From Chloroflexota bacterium (GTDB taxonomy: Bacteria > Chloroflexota > Limnocylindria > P2-11E), in assembly GCA_013695575.1 (NCBI GenBank), contig JACDAF010000036.1, positions 1 to 15,718 on the forward strand: a stretch of 15,718 nt of DNA. Reading direction: 5' to 3'. Position numbers and translations under genes: made by a program. Numbering within the stretch: the first letter of the stretch is position 1; each line of letters begins with the position of its first letter. This document shows positions 1 to 5,650 of the stretch, one piece after another. The notes under the pieces are model-generated. The model had not been told where the DNA came from. It saw only the letters and a program-made list of their open reading frames with translations, and did no database searches.

Positions 1-69
1 CGGCGGCCGGCCGCACGTCCGCGACACCGACGTGCACGCGAGGCTCCCGCGGCGGGCTAGTGGGACGCA

Positions 70-299
70 TCACTCGCTCTGCGGCTCATGACGCCTACCC
101 GTCGTGGCGCCGGAGCCAGTCCGTGACTCGATCGGGAAGACGCCCTTGGCCCCGAATCGGCCACGTAGGCCCTTCTTCAGACCGTACCAGCCATTGACCG
201 GATTCTTCGCCGAGCGTCCCCAGGCCTCGACCGTGCCCCGGGGCGTCTTCAGCACCCAGGGTTGTCCTTCGTCCCGCTGCCCTTGTCCTTCGCGGTCAT
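70..299 (-). pseudogene. Decayed remnant of a small conserved hypothetical protein (frameshifted, internally deleted)
   Basis: An ATG at 299 opens MTAKDKGSGTKDNPGC and stops at once. If one base is restored after the NP codons, the reading continues as WVLKTPRGTVEAWGRS and then NPVNGWYGLKKGLRGRF in the next frame, to a TGA at 70-72. From memory, these blocks match a small actinobacterial/Chloroflexota protein family that begins KDNPWVLKTPPGTSEY and much later carries GTVEAWGRSP, then NPVGGWYGLKKGLRGRF. Here the first and last blocks are joined directly, so the middle (roughly 50-60 residues) is missing. After RGRF the family C-terminus is replaced by unrelated residues. That makes three lesions: a frameshift, an internal deletion and a diverged tail. 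It lies 56 nt downstream of upp on the same strand. The function of the intact family is unknown to me. Confidence 0.6.
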
Positions 300-355
300 G
301 GCGACTCCCGTGCCGACGATCGCGGCCCATGATGCCTCGAACGCCTGGCGATCCG

Positions 356-949
356 CTATCCGGTGCCGAACTGGCGGTCGCCGGCGTCCCCGAGTCCCGG
401 CACGATGTAGCCCTTCTCGTTGAGGCGCTCGTCGAGGGCTGCGAGGTGGATCGGCACGTCGGGATGGGCCGATGAGAGCGCCCGGACGCCTTCGGGTGCG
501 CCAATGATCCCGACGTACTTGATGCGCGGAGCGCCCCACTTCTTCAGCACGTCGACCGTGGCGACGGCCGATCCGCCGGTCGCCAGCATCGGGTCGAGCA
601 CCAGACAGACCTGCACCGGCGCGCTCGACGGCAGCTTGTTGTAGTAGGAGATCGGAAGGAGCGTGCGCTCGTCCCGGAAAAGCCCAAGGTGCCAGACGGG
701 CGCCTCCGGGATCAGCTCCAGCGCCGCCTCCACCATGCCGATGCCCGCGCGGAGGACAGGCACCAGCCCGACCGCCTCCGCGAGCCTCGCTCCTGTATAT
801 GGGGCGAGCGGTGTGCGGACCTCGTGCTCGGCCAGCTGCAGGTCCGCCGTGGCTTCGTAGAGCACGAGCGTGGCGATCTCCGCGACGAGCTCGCGGAAGA
901 TCTTCGGCGGGGTCCGCTCGTCGCGGAGGCGCGTGAGCTTCTCCTGCAC
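356..949 (-). CDS. upp: Uracil phosphoribosyltransferase
   Basis: Pyrimidine salvage enzyme of the cytoplasm: uracil + PRPP gives UMP + PPi. The PRPP-binding loop is visible as VLDPMLATGGSAVATVDVLKK with one residue trimmed (VLDPMLATGGSAVATVDVLK), and the uracil-binding C-terminus is GYIVPGLGDAGDRQFGTG. FRELVAEIATLVLYEATADL and PVLRAGIGM are also typical. The coordinates use the first conventional start, GTG at 949, giving 197 residues. The family's N-terminal HPLV motif begins three codons upstream of it (cac ccg ctc gtg), so the true protein probably starts further upstream. No in-frame ATG, GTG or TTG exists between the HPLV codons and the end of glyA; the alternatives are GTC at 973 or GTA at 988, which overlaps the glyA TAG. 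Last intact gene of the tsaC-rpiB-glyA-upp run. Confidence 0.93.
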   Translation of the reverse strand: MQEKLTRLRDERTPPKIFRELVAEIATLVLYEATADLQLAEHEVRTPLAPYTGARLAEAVGLVPVLRAGIGMVEAALELIPEAPVWHLGLFRDERTLLPISYYNKLPSSAPVQVCLVLDPMLATGGSAVATVDVLKKWGAPRIKYVGIIGAPEGVRALSSAHPDVPIHLAALDERLNEKGYIVPGLGDAGDRQFGTG

Positions 950-984
950 GAGCGGGTGCGCCGAGACGGCGACCGCCGGCCGGC

Positions 985-2250
985 CTACCCCCGTGCTCCG
1001 GCCACCGCCGGCGTGATGCCAGGCACCGGGAAGCGGGCCGTCAGATCGAGGACCTCCGCGGCGATGTCTCTGAGCGCGGCGTCGTCGCCCTTCGCCCGCA
1101 GGGTGCGCGCGATCAGCGCGCCGATGCGCTCCATCTCGGGCTCGCGCATGCCGCGCGTCGTGATCGCCGGCGTGCCGACGCGGATCCCGGACGCGGTCCC
1201 CGCCTTCTGCGGATCGTAGGGGATGGTGTTCTTGTTCACGGTGATCCCGACCGCGTCGAGTGCCTTCTCCGCCTGCTTCCCGGTGACCTCGAGCGGCCGA
1301 ACGTCCACGAGCATGAGGTGGTTGTCGGTCCCGCCGGAGACCACCCGCAGGCCCTCCGTCGTGAGCGACGACGCGAGTGTCACAGCGTTCGCGCGGATCT
1401 GCCTCGCGTAGGTCTTGAACTCCGGCGTCGCAGCCTCCTTCAGGGCGACGGCCTTTCCCGCGATGACGTGCATGAGCGGCCCGCCCTGCGCGTACGGGAA
1501 CACCGCCTTGTCGATGGCCTTCGCGAAGTCGGTCTTCGAGAGGATCATCCCCCCGCGCGGGCCGCGCAGCGTCTTGTGCGTCGTCGTCGTGACGACATGC
1601 GAGTACGGCACCGGGTTCGGATGCTCGCCGGCGGCGACCAGGCCGGCGAAGTGCGCCATGTCCGTGATGAGGAGCGCGCCGACCTCGTCGCATATCTCGC
1701 GGAGGCGCGCGAAGTCGAAGAAGCGCGGGTATGCCGTGGCACCGGCCACGATCGCCTTCGGGCGGTGCTCGCGCGCGAGCGAGGCGATCTCCTCGTAGTC
1801 GAGGAGCTCGTCCTCGCGGCGCACGTGGTAGGCGACGAACCGGTAGACCTGCGCCGAGAAGTTCACCGGCGACCCGTGCGTGAGGTGGCCGCCCTGGTCG
1901 AGCGCGAGACCCATGACCGTGTCGCCCGGCTCAAGCACCGCGGCGTATGCGGCCATGTTCGCCTGGGCGCCGGCGTGCGGCTGGACGTTGGCGTGCTCCG
2001 CGCCGAACAGCGCCTTCGCGCGCTCGATCGCGAGGGACTCCGCAACATCGACCCACTCGCAGCCGCCGTAGTACCGCTTGGCCGGATAGCCCTCGGCATA
2101 CTTGTTGGTGAGGACGCTGCCGACCGCTTCCAGCACCGCTGGGCTCGCGTAGTTCTCGCTGGCGATGAGCTCGATCTTCTCGACCTGCCGTTTCCGCTCG
2201 CCCTGGATGGCGGCGAACACCTCTGGATCGGTGCGCTCGATCTCGCTCAT
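985..2250 (-). CDS. glyA: Serine hydroxymethyltransferase
   Basis: PLP enzyme interconverting serine + tetrahydrofolate with glycine + 5,10-methylene-THF; it is the main source of one-carbon units. 421 residues, the normal length. Visible family signatures are the N-terminal ELIASENYAS-like block (here IELIASENYASPAVLEAVGS), TNKYAEGYPAKRYYGGCEW, and the PLP site TTTTHKTLRGPRGG with the Schiff-base lysine at about residue 226. The proline-rich PVPGI block is near the C-terminus. The ATG start lies 4 nt after the rpiB stop, so the two are probably co-translated. The downstream upp reading begins at or across the glyA TAG. Its position beside upp and rpiB matches the ywlF-glyA-upp order of Firmicutes. 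It also shares the window with tdh and kbl, whose product glycine it uses. Confidence 0.98.
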   Translation of the reverse strand: MSEIERTDPEVFAAIQGERKRQVEKIELIASENYASPAVLEAVGSVLTNKYAEGYPAKRYYGGCEWVDVAESLAIERAKALFGAEHANVQPHAGAQANMAAYAAVLEPGDTVMGLALDQGGHLTHGSPVNFSAQVYRFVAYHVRREDELLDYEEIASLAREHRPKAIVAGATAYPRFFDFARLREICDEVGALLITDMAHFAGLVAAGEHPNPVPYSHVVTTTTHKTLRGPRGGMILSKTDFAKAIDKAVFPYAQGGPLMHVIAGKAVALKEAATPEFKTYARQIRANAVTLASSLTTEGLRVVSGGTDNHLMLVDVRPLEVTGKQAEKALDAVGITVNKNTIPYDPQKAGTASGIRVGTPAITTRGMREPEMERIGALIARTLRAKGDDAALRDIAAEVLDLTARFPVPGITPAVAGARG

Positions 2251-2254
2251 GAGC

Positions 2255-2746
2255 TCATGTCCCCTCTCGCTTCGCGCCTACGGCTGCTGTGCTCGCGTGG
2301 GCCCACCCTCGCTCGATCTCGGCGATCTGGCCCCGGCGGCGCGCATGCCGTGCATCCTCCATCACGCGCGCGCCGAGGAACGCATCGACAATGCTCTTCG
2401 CGAGCTCGACGCCGATGACGCGCTCGCCCAGCGTCAGGTAGTTCACGTTCACGTGCTCGACCGCGTCGCGCGCCGACCACTCGTCGCTCACGACCGCGGC
2501 GTACACGCCCTGGAGCTTGTTCGCGGCGATCATCGGGCCGATCCCGGAACCGCAGGTGAAGATGCCCCGCTCGACGTCGCCAGCCGCGACCGCGCGCGCG
2601 AGCTTCACCGCGTACTCGGGGTAGTCGATGGGCGACGTCGTGGACGCGCCGTAGTCGACTACCACGTGGCCCTTGCCCGAAAGGTGCCCCGCGAGCTCAC
2701 GCTTGAGCGACTGGCCCGCGTGGTCGGCCGCGAGCCCGATACGCAC
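2255..2746 (-). CDS. rpiB: Ribose-5-phosphate isomerase B
   Basis: Interconverts ribose-5-phosphate and ribulose-5-phosphate in the pentose phosphate pathway (RpiB/LacAB fold). The start MRIGLAADHAGQSLKREL carries the family AADHAG motif. FTCGSGIGPMIAANK holds the catalytic cysteine at about residue 65 (family consensus CGTGIGMSIAANK). NVNYLTLGERVIG and RHARRRGQIAEIE correspond to the family's N-A-N-L-LG-R-V and RH-RRV-KI-E blocks. The GTG start at 2746 shares its G with the TAG of tsaC (TAGTG), suggesting coupled translation. At 163 residues it is about 15-18 longer than the family. The extra C-terminal residues after AEIE look like a read-through of a diverged dispersed repeat (see the repeat entry at 2257). 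Confidence 0.95.
   Translation of the reverse strand: MRIGLAADHAGQSLKRELAGHLSGKGHVVVDYGASTTSPIDYPEYAVKLARAVAAGDVERGIFTCGSGIGPMIAANKLQGVYAAVVSDEWSARDAVEHVNVNYLTLGERVIGVELAKSIVDAFLGARVMEDARHARRRGQIAEIERGWAHASTAAVGAKREGT
2257..2330. repeat. Possible diverged copy of the dispersed GC-rich repeat, coding for the RpiB C-terminal extension
   Basis: Read on the minus strand, the rpiB 3' end contains GCGAGGGTGGGCCCACGCGAGC. The prmC-internal copy reads GCGAGGGCGGGCTTGACCCA followed by CCCGAGCC. By eye the two align with one short gap, and further on both have an AGAGGGG/GGAGGGG block. The match covers the residues that exceed the normal RpiB length. Similarity is well below that between the two main copies and GC bias could inflate it, so this is tentative. 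Confidence 0.3.
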
Positions 2747-3348
2747 TACGAGTAGGCCTCAGTGTGCGCGAGCGCCTCCTCGATCTGGGCCGTCGTGATC
2801 GCGCCCTCCCGCAGGATGCGGATGGGCTCGGTCGTGCAGTCGACGACCGTCGACGGCACGCCGCCAGTCGTCGGGCCGCCGTCGAGCACGAGGCCGATGC
2901 GCCCTTCGAGCTGCGCCATGACCTCCTGCGCCGTGCGTGTGTCGCCCTGACCGGAGCGGTTCGCGCTCGTCACGGGCAGGCCGCCGCCGCTCGCGGCGAT
3001 GAGGCGGCGCGCGACGTCGTTGGCGGGCACGCGGAACGCGAGGGTCCCGCGTCGCGGCGCGACGAGGACCAGCGACAGCGGTCCGGGCCAGAAGCGGGCC
3101 GCGAGCACGCGCGCCGCGGGCGTCACCATCGCGCTCGCATTCAGGTTCGACGCGTCCGACAGCAGGACCGGGATGCGCTTGTCCTTCGGCCGGTCCTTCG
3201 CAAGGAACAGCTTCCGAACATGATCGTGTCCGGCGGCAAGGCCGTAGACGGTGTCGGTCGGAAAGGCGACGAGCTCTCCGCGGCCGAGCGCGGCCGCCGC
3301 CTCCTCGACCGTTCCGGGCGCATCCGCCCGCATGAGGCGCGTCTTCAC
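2746..3348 (-). CDS. tsaC: L-threonylcarbamoyladenylate synthase (TsaC/YrdC/YwlC family)
   Basis: Makes threonylcarbamoyl-AMP from threonine, bicarbonate and ATP, the first step of tRNA t6A37 modification. Visible motifs are GELVAFPTDTVYGLAA near the N-terminus, the nucleotide-binding basic patch KDRPKDKRIPVLLSD at about residues 51-65, PLSLVLVAPR, LPVTSANRSGQ and PSTVVDCT. It is about 200 residues, the single-domain YrdC length, without the C-terminal Sua5 domain. I chose GTG at 3348 (MKTRLMRADAPG); ATG at 3333 is the alternative. The frame stays open upstream to 3423, but that would overlap the preceding gene and adds non-conserved Arg-rich sequence. Its stop overlaps the rpiB start by one base. 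Together with rpiB, glyA and upp it reproduces a known conserved neighbourhood. Confidence 0.93.
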   Translation of the reverse strand: MKTRLMRADAPGTVEEAAAALGRGELVAFPTDTVYGLAAGHDHVRKLFLAKDRPKDKRIPVLLSDASNLNASAMVTPAARVLAARFWPGPLSLVLVAPRRGTLAFRVPANDVARRLIAASGGGLPVTSANRSGQGDTRTAQEVMAQLEGRIGLVLDGGPTTGGVPSTVVDCTTEPIRILREGAITTAQIEEALAHTEAYS

Positions 3349-3391
3349 GGACCGATGATAGCCAGCGAGATCCGCGAGAGGTCCTCCGCGA

Positions 3392-3727
3392 TCAGCGCCC
3401 CGACGCCTCGTCGTGCGAGCCACGCTCGCCCGCGTGCGGCGACGCGCCGGGCTCGCGCATCATGTCGTCCCAGACGTCCTGTGCCTTGTCCAGGAAGCGG
3501 TCCCATGGCTTGTCAGAGTGGTGATCGGACCAGCGGGTGCTGAACTCCGGCTCGACCTCCGCCCATGGCCGGCCCGCGTACTCGGTGCGCAGCTCGTGGC
3601 CGACCTTGTAACCGGGTTCGACGTCTTCCCAGCGCTCGGTCCGGCCGCGCTGCTCCCAGCGCTCACGGTAGCGCGGAGCCTCCTCCGCCCATCCGGGGTC
3701 CTCGGCGTGATCCTTCGTGTGAGGCAC
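3392..3727 (-). CDS. Small Trp-rich conserved hypothetical protein
   Basis: 111 residues, hydrophilic and charged. It contains spaced aromatic motifs: W-E-D-V-E-P-G-Y-K-V-G-H-E, then Y-A-G-R-P-W-A-E-V-E-P-E-F, then W-D-R-F-L-D-K-A-Q-D-V-W-D. This pattern (W..vEp.y..G.e, Y.gr.W..vEp, W..f...v..aW) recurs in small bacterial proteins often linked to stress-response or YsnF-like proteins; that link is recalled and the function is unknown. No signal peptide or membrane segment is seen. The GTG start is set by a strong Shine-Dalgarno sequence, AAAAGGAGGG, 4 nt upstream. It is first in the minus-strand run and ends 43 nt before tsaC. It diverges from the HAD hydrolase across 75 nt. Confidence 0.8.
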   Translation of the reverse strand: MPHTKDHAEDPGWAEEAPRYRERWEQRGRTERWEDVEPGYKVGHELRTEYAGRPWAEVEPEFSTRWSDHHSDKPWDRFLDKAQDVWDDMMREPGASPHAGERGSHDEASGR

Positions 3728-3731
3728 TCGG

Positions 3732-3741
3732 CCCTCCTTTT
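3732..3741 (-). promoter_or_regulatory. Strong Shine-Dalgarno sequence that fixes the GTG start at 3727
   Basis: Minus strand AAAAGGAGGG, then CCGA, then GTG. It is the clearest ribosome binding site in the window and excludes the many longer upstream readings of this frame. Confidence 0.75.
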
Positions 3742-3802
3742 CGAGTGGTTGTGGCCGAGGACCCTGCAGTCCCGATGCCGCTGGGCGGCATGATTGCCGG
3801 CG

Positions 3803-4513
3803 ATGCAATCGCAAGCGGTCTTCCTCGACGCTGCCGGCGTGCTCCTCGACACGGCCGTCATGCCGGCGCTGTGGCACCGAGCGGTCGGCCGCCACCTCGC
3901 CCCGCTCCTCGGCGGCACCGCCGAGCAGTGGGCCGCCGCGAACGCGGCCGCCCTCGAGCCGTGGATCGCACGCGTCACGGAGGCCGCGCGGCGGGCAGGA
4001 CCGCGTAAGGGCTCCCGGGATGCGCACGTCGCGGCGCGCATCGCGTGGCTTACCGACATGTGCGAGCACGTCGGCGTGCCCGTGCCGGCGGACGCGGAGA
4101 CCGTCGCGAAGGACGCGGCGCGCATCTGCGGCGAGCAGGTTCGCGCGCCGTTCGGCGACGCCGTCGAAGCCGTGCGCGCGCTGCACAGCGGGGGCTACAC
4201 CCTCTACACCTCGACCGGCCAGCCGTCGTGGGAGATCGCGGCATACCTGCGCGCGATGGGTATCGGTGACCTGTTCGAGCGCACCTACGGCTGCGACCTG
4301 GTGGACCGCTGGAAGACCGGCCCGCACTTCTACCGCGCGATCTGCGAGGATGCCGGGATCGATCCCCGCCGCGCCGTGACGGTGGACGACACTGCCATCG
4401 TCCTCGACTGGGCGAAGAAGGCCGGCATGCGGACGTTCCTGCTCGGCGGCCAGGGTGGCGGCCAGCGCCATGAGCGCATCGCCTCGCTCGTGGAGCTGGA
4501 GCCGCTGATCTAG
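3803..4513 (+). CDS. HAD-superfamily hydrolase
   Basis: 236 residues, cytoplasmic. HAD motif I is VFLDAAGVLLDT with the presumed nucleophile Asp9. Motif II is LYTSTGQ (Thr136/Ser137), the motif III lysine lies in WKTGPHF (Lys171), and motif IV is AVTVDDTAIVLDWA (Asp195, Asp196). The usual second aspartate of motif I (DxD) is alanine here (D-A-A-G). Phosphonatase (DWAGT) and haloacid dehalogenases also lack it, so the enzyme may be a C-X or C-P hydrolase rather than an ordinary phosphatase; the substrate is unknown. ATG at 3803 is preferred over an in-frame TTG at 3794. No clear ribosome binding site is visible. It diverges from the small Trp-rich gene and converges on the SRPBCC gene. Confidence 0.85.
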   Translation: MQSQAVFLDAAGVLLDTAVMPALWHRAVGRHLAPLLGGTAEQWAAANAAALEPWIARVTEAARRAGPRKGSRDAHVAARIAWLTDMCEHVGVPVPADAETVAKDAARICGEQVRAPFGDAVEAVRALHSGGYTLYTSTGQPSWEIAAYLRAMGIGDLFERTYGCDLVDRWKTGPHFYRAICEDAGIDPRRAVTVDDTAIVLDWAKKAGMRTFLLGGQGGGQRHERIASLVELEPLI

Positions 4514-4537
4514 CTAAACCCCGCGGCCTTGCTGCCT

Positions 4538-4680
4538 TGCGGCGCGGCTTCGCCGCACAGGGCCCCTGCCCCTGCGGCTCGCGGGGACCCCTGCGGCTCG
4601 GTCGGGCAAAGCCCTCCCGCGCCTGAGCCGCTCGCGGGGATCCCTGCGGCTCGGTCGGCGAGAGCCCTCCCTCGCCTGCT
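4538..4680. repeat. Dispersed GC-rich repeat, one full copy plus a 53-bp tandem partial copy
   Basis: The 165 nt between the convergent HAD and SRPBCC genes is almost entirely this element. It begins with a 7-bp inverted repeat, TGCGGCG-CGGCTT-CGCCGCA (4538-4557). The GCGGCTCGCGGGGACCCCTG block starting at 4574 is repeated 53 bp later as GCCGCTCGCGGGGATCCCTG at 4627. Both units continue with GCGGCTCGGTCGG and end in CCCTCC-C-CGCCTG. The full unit, 4538 to about 4627, matches 8156-8245 inside prmC closely (by eye about 85% or better, with one or two single-base gaps). The hairpin could also end transcription from both sides. The last bases touch the SRPBCC stop codon at 4679-4681. Confidence 0.8.
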
Positions 4681-5173
4681 ACGCGGTCGAGCGAATCGAT
4701 GCCAGCAAGTCGTCCAGCGTGTCGTAGCTCTCGGCGACGCCGGTCTCCATCCCGGACTTCAGGACGCCGTCGCGGGCCTCCAGCGATTCGTACCGGATTG
4801 TCGTCGTGCAGGTTGTCTTGCCGTTCTGCTCGAGCAAGACCATCGTGTCGAGCGCCTCGCCCGAGTACCAGGGGTCGTCGAACTTCTCCGTGTTGACGAG
4901 GCGCTCGGGCCGGACGATCTCGCGGTACACGCCGCCCATCGCCAGCTCGTTCCCGTCGGTGCCGCGCCAGACGAAGCGGTAGGCGCCGCCGACCTTCAAG
5001 TCGACCTCGCAGACCGCGAAGGTCCAGCCCCCGCGCACGCCGAGCCAGCGCTTGAGCAGCTCGGGCTTGGTCCAGGCGTCGAAGACCAGACTGCGCGGCG
5101 CGTCGAGGACGCGCGTCATGGCGATCTCCCGGTCGGAGGGTGTCGTGATCTGCAATGTCGCGGTGTTCGTCAT
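4679..5173 (-). CDS. SRPBCC-family protein (AHSA1 / START-like domain)
   Basis: 164 residues. The pattern ITRVLDAPRSLVFDAWT-like (here MTRVLDAPRSLVFDAWTKPE), LLKRWLGVRG, VGGAYRFVWRGTDG, and GGVYREIVRPERLVNTEKFD is typical of AHSA1/SRPBCC proteins. The C-terminal block GMETGVAESYDTLDDLLAS is also characteristic. These helix-grip folds bind hydrophobic ligands; the ligand is unknown. ATG at 5173 is preceded by AAGGAGAG at a suitable distance. It follows the ArsR gene by 18 nt on the same strand. ArsR + AHSA1 pairs are very common, so it is probably the regulated partner of that repressor. The stop codon lies at the edge of the repeat block. Confidence 0.92.
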   Translation of the reverse strand: MTNTATLQITTPSDREIAMTRVLDAPRSLVFDAWTKPELLKRWLGVRGGWTFAVCEVDLKVGGAYRFVWRGTDGNELAMGGVYREIVRPERLVNTEKFDDPWYSGEALDTMVLLEQNGKTTCTTTIRYESLEARDGVLKSGMETGVAESYDTLDDLLASIRSTA

Positions 5174-5191
5174 CGGTGCTCTCCTTACGAA

Positions 5192-5602
5192 CTATCGCTT
5201 CGTGTGCGATCGCTCCGTGTGTCCGCGTTGCTTCGCCGTTGTCTGCTTCGTCGTCGGGGTCTTCAACTCCTCGAGCAGGGCGTCGAGGCGCTCGTAGTTG
5301 TCCTCCCAGATCGTCCGGTAACGCTCCAGCCAGGCGGTGGCAGCCGCGAGGGGCCGACCCTCGATCCGCGACGGCCGCCGCTGCGCGTCGCGACCCCGTG
5401 TGATGAGGCCCGCGCGCTCGAGCACCTTCAGGTGCTTGGACACCGCTGCCTGGCTCATCTCGAACGGCTGGGCCAGGTCCGTCACCGACGCATCGCCGGT
5501 GGCGAGCCGGGCGAGGATCGCGCGGCGCGTGGGGTCGGCGAGCGCCGCGAACGTGACGTCGAGTGGGTTCCCCACCTGCTGTCCATAACCGGATGGTTGC
5601 AT
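5192..5602 (-). CDS. ArsR/SdpR-family winged-helix transcriptional regulator
   Basis: 136 residues. LADPTRRAILARLATGD (about residues 21-37) and the recognition helix region SVTDLAQPFEMSQAAVSKHL (39-58), followed by LKVLERAGLITRGRDAQRR, are classic for the ArsR group that accompanies AHSA1 proteins. No metal-binding CxC motif is seen, so it is not an obvious metal sensor. The C-terminus carries a Trp/Tyr-rich helix and a low-complexity Lys/Thr/Gln/Arg tail. The ATG start at 5602 lies inside a tandem 16-bp repeat, and a TTGACA promoter is just upstream. The messenger would be nearly leaderless, and autorepression is likely (inference). Confidence 0.93.
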   Translation of the reverse strand: MQPSGYGQQVGNPLDVTFAALADPTRRAILARLATGDASVTDLAQPFEMSQAAVSKHLKVLERAGLITRGRDAQRRPSRIEGRPLAAATAWLERYRTIWEDNYERLDALLEELKTPTTKQTTAKQRGHTERSHTKR

Positions 5603-5615
5603 AACTTCATGGTTG
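5584..5615. promoter_or_regulatory. Tandem 16-bp operator-like repeat over the ArsR start codon
   Basis: Two adjacent 16-mers, CATAACCGGATGGTTG (5584-5599) and CATAACTTCATGGTTG (5600-5615), differ only at the three central bases. Each holds an AAC-N-GGTT inverted core; the first is a perfect AACC-N4-GGTT. They cover the ATG (5600-5602) and reach the -10 region. Such short inverted cores suit a dimeric winged-helix repressor, most simply the ArsR gene's own product (inference). Confidence 0.6.
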
Positions 5616-5640
5616 TATACGACCCCGGGCGGGCTGTCAA
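5612..5640 (-). promoter_or_regulatory. Sigma70-type promoter for the ArsR-SRPBCC pair
   Basis: On the minus strand, a perfect -35 TTGACA (5640-5635) is followed by TACAAC (17-nt spacer) or TATACA (15-nt spacer) as the -10. Transcription would start about 3-6 nt before the ATG at 5602. It lies in the 48-nt gap between tdh and arsR. Confidence 0.55.
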
Positions 5641-5650
5641 GCGCCCTCGG

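Noticed and set aside
1..69. Tail of a gene entering from the left edge
   Set aside because: The stretch is too short to judge; frames run open here but none shows a recognisable motif.
356..1693. Long minus-strand reading that would make Upp a 445-residue fusion protein
   Set aside because: The upstream half is the glyA gene read out of frame; only the last part, about 200 residues, is Upp.
3392..4471. Long minus-strand reading extending the small Trp-rich protein to 359 residues
   Set aside because: The upstream part is antisense to the HAD hydrolase; a strong Shine-Dalgarno sequence sets the start at 3727.
4574..4680. CRISPR-like array
   Set aside because: There are only two units at a 53-bp offset, similar throughout rather than repeat-plus-unique-spacer, with no cas genes nearby.
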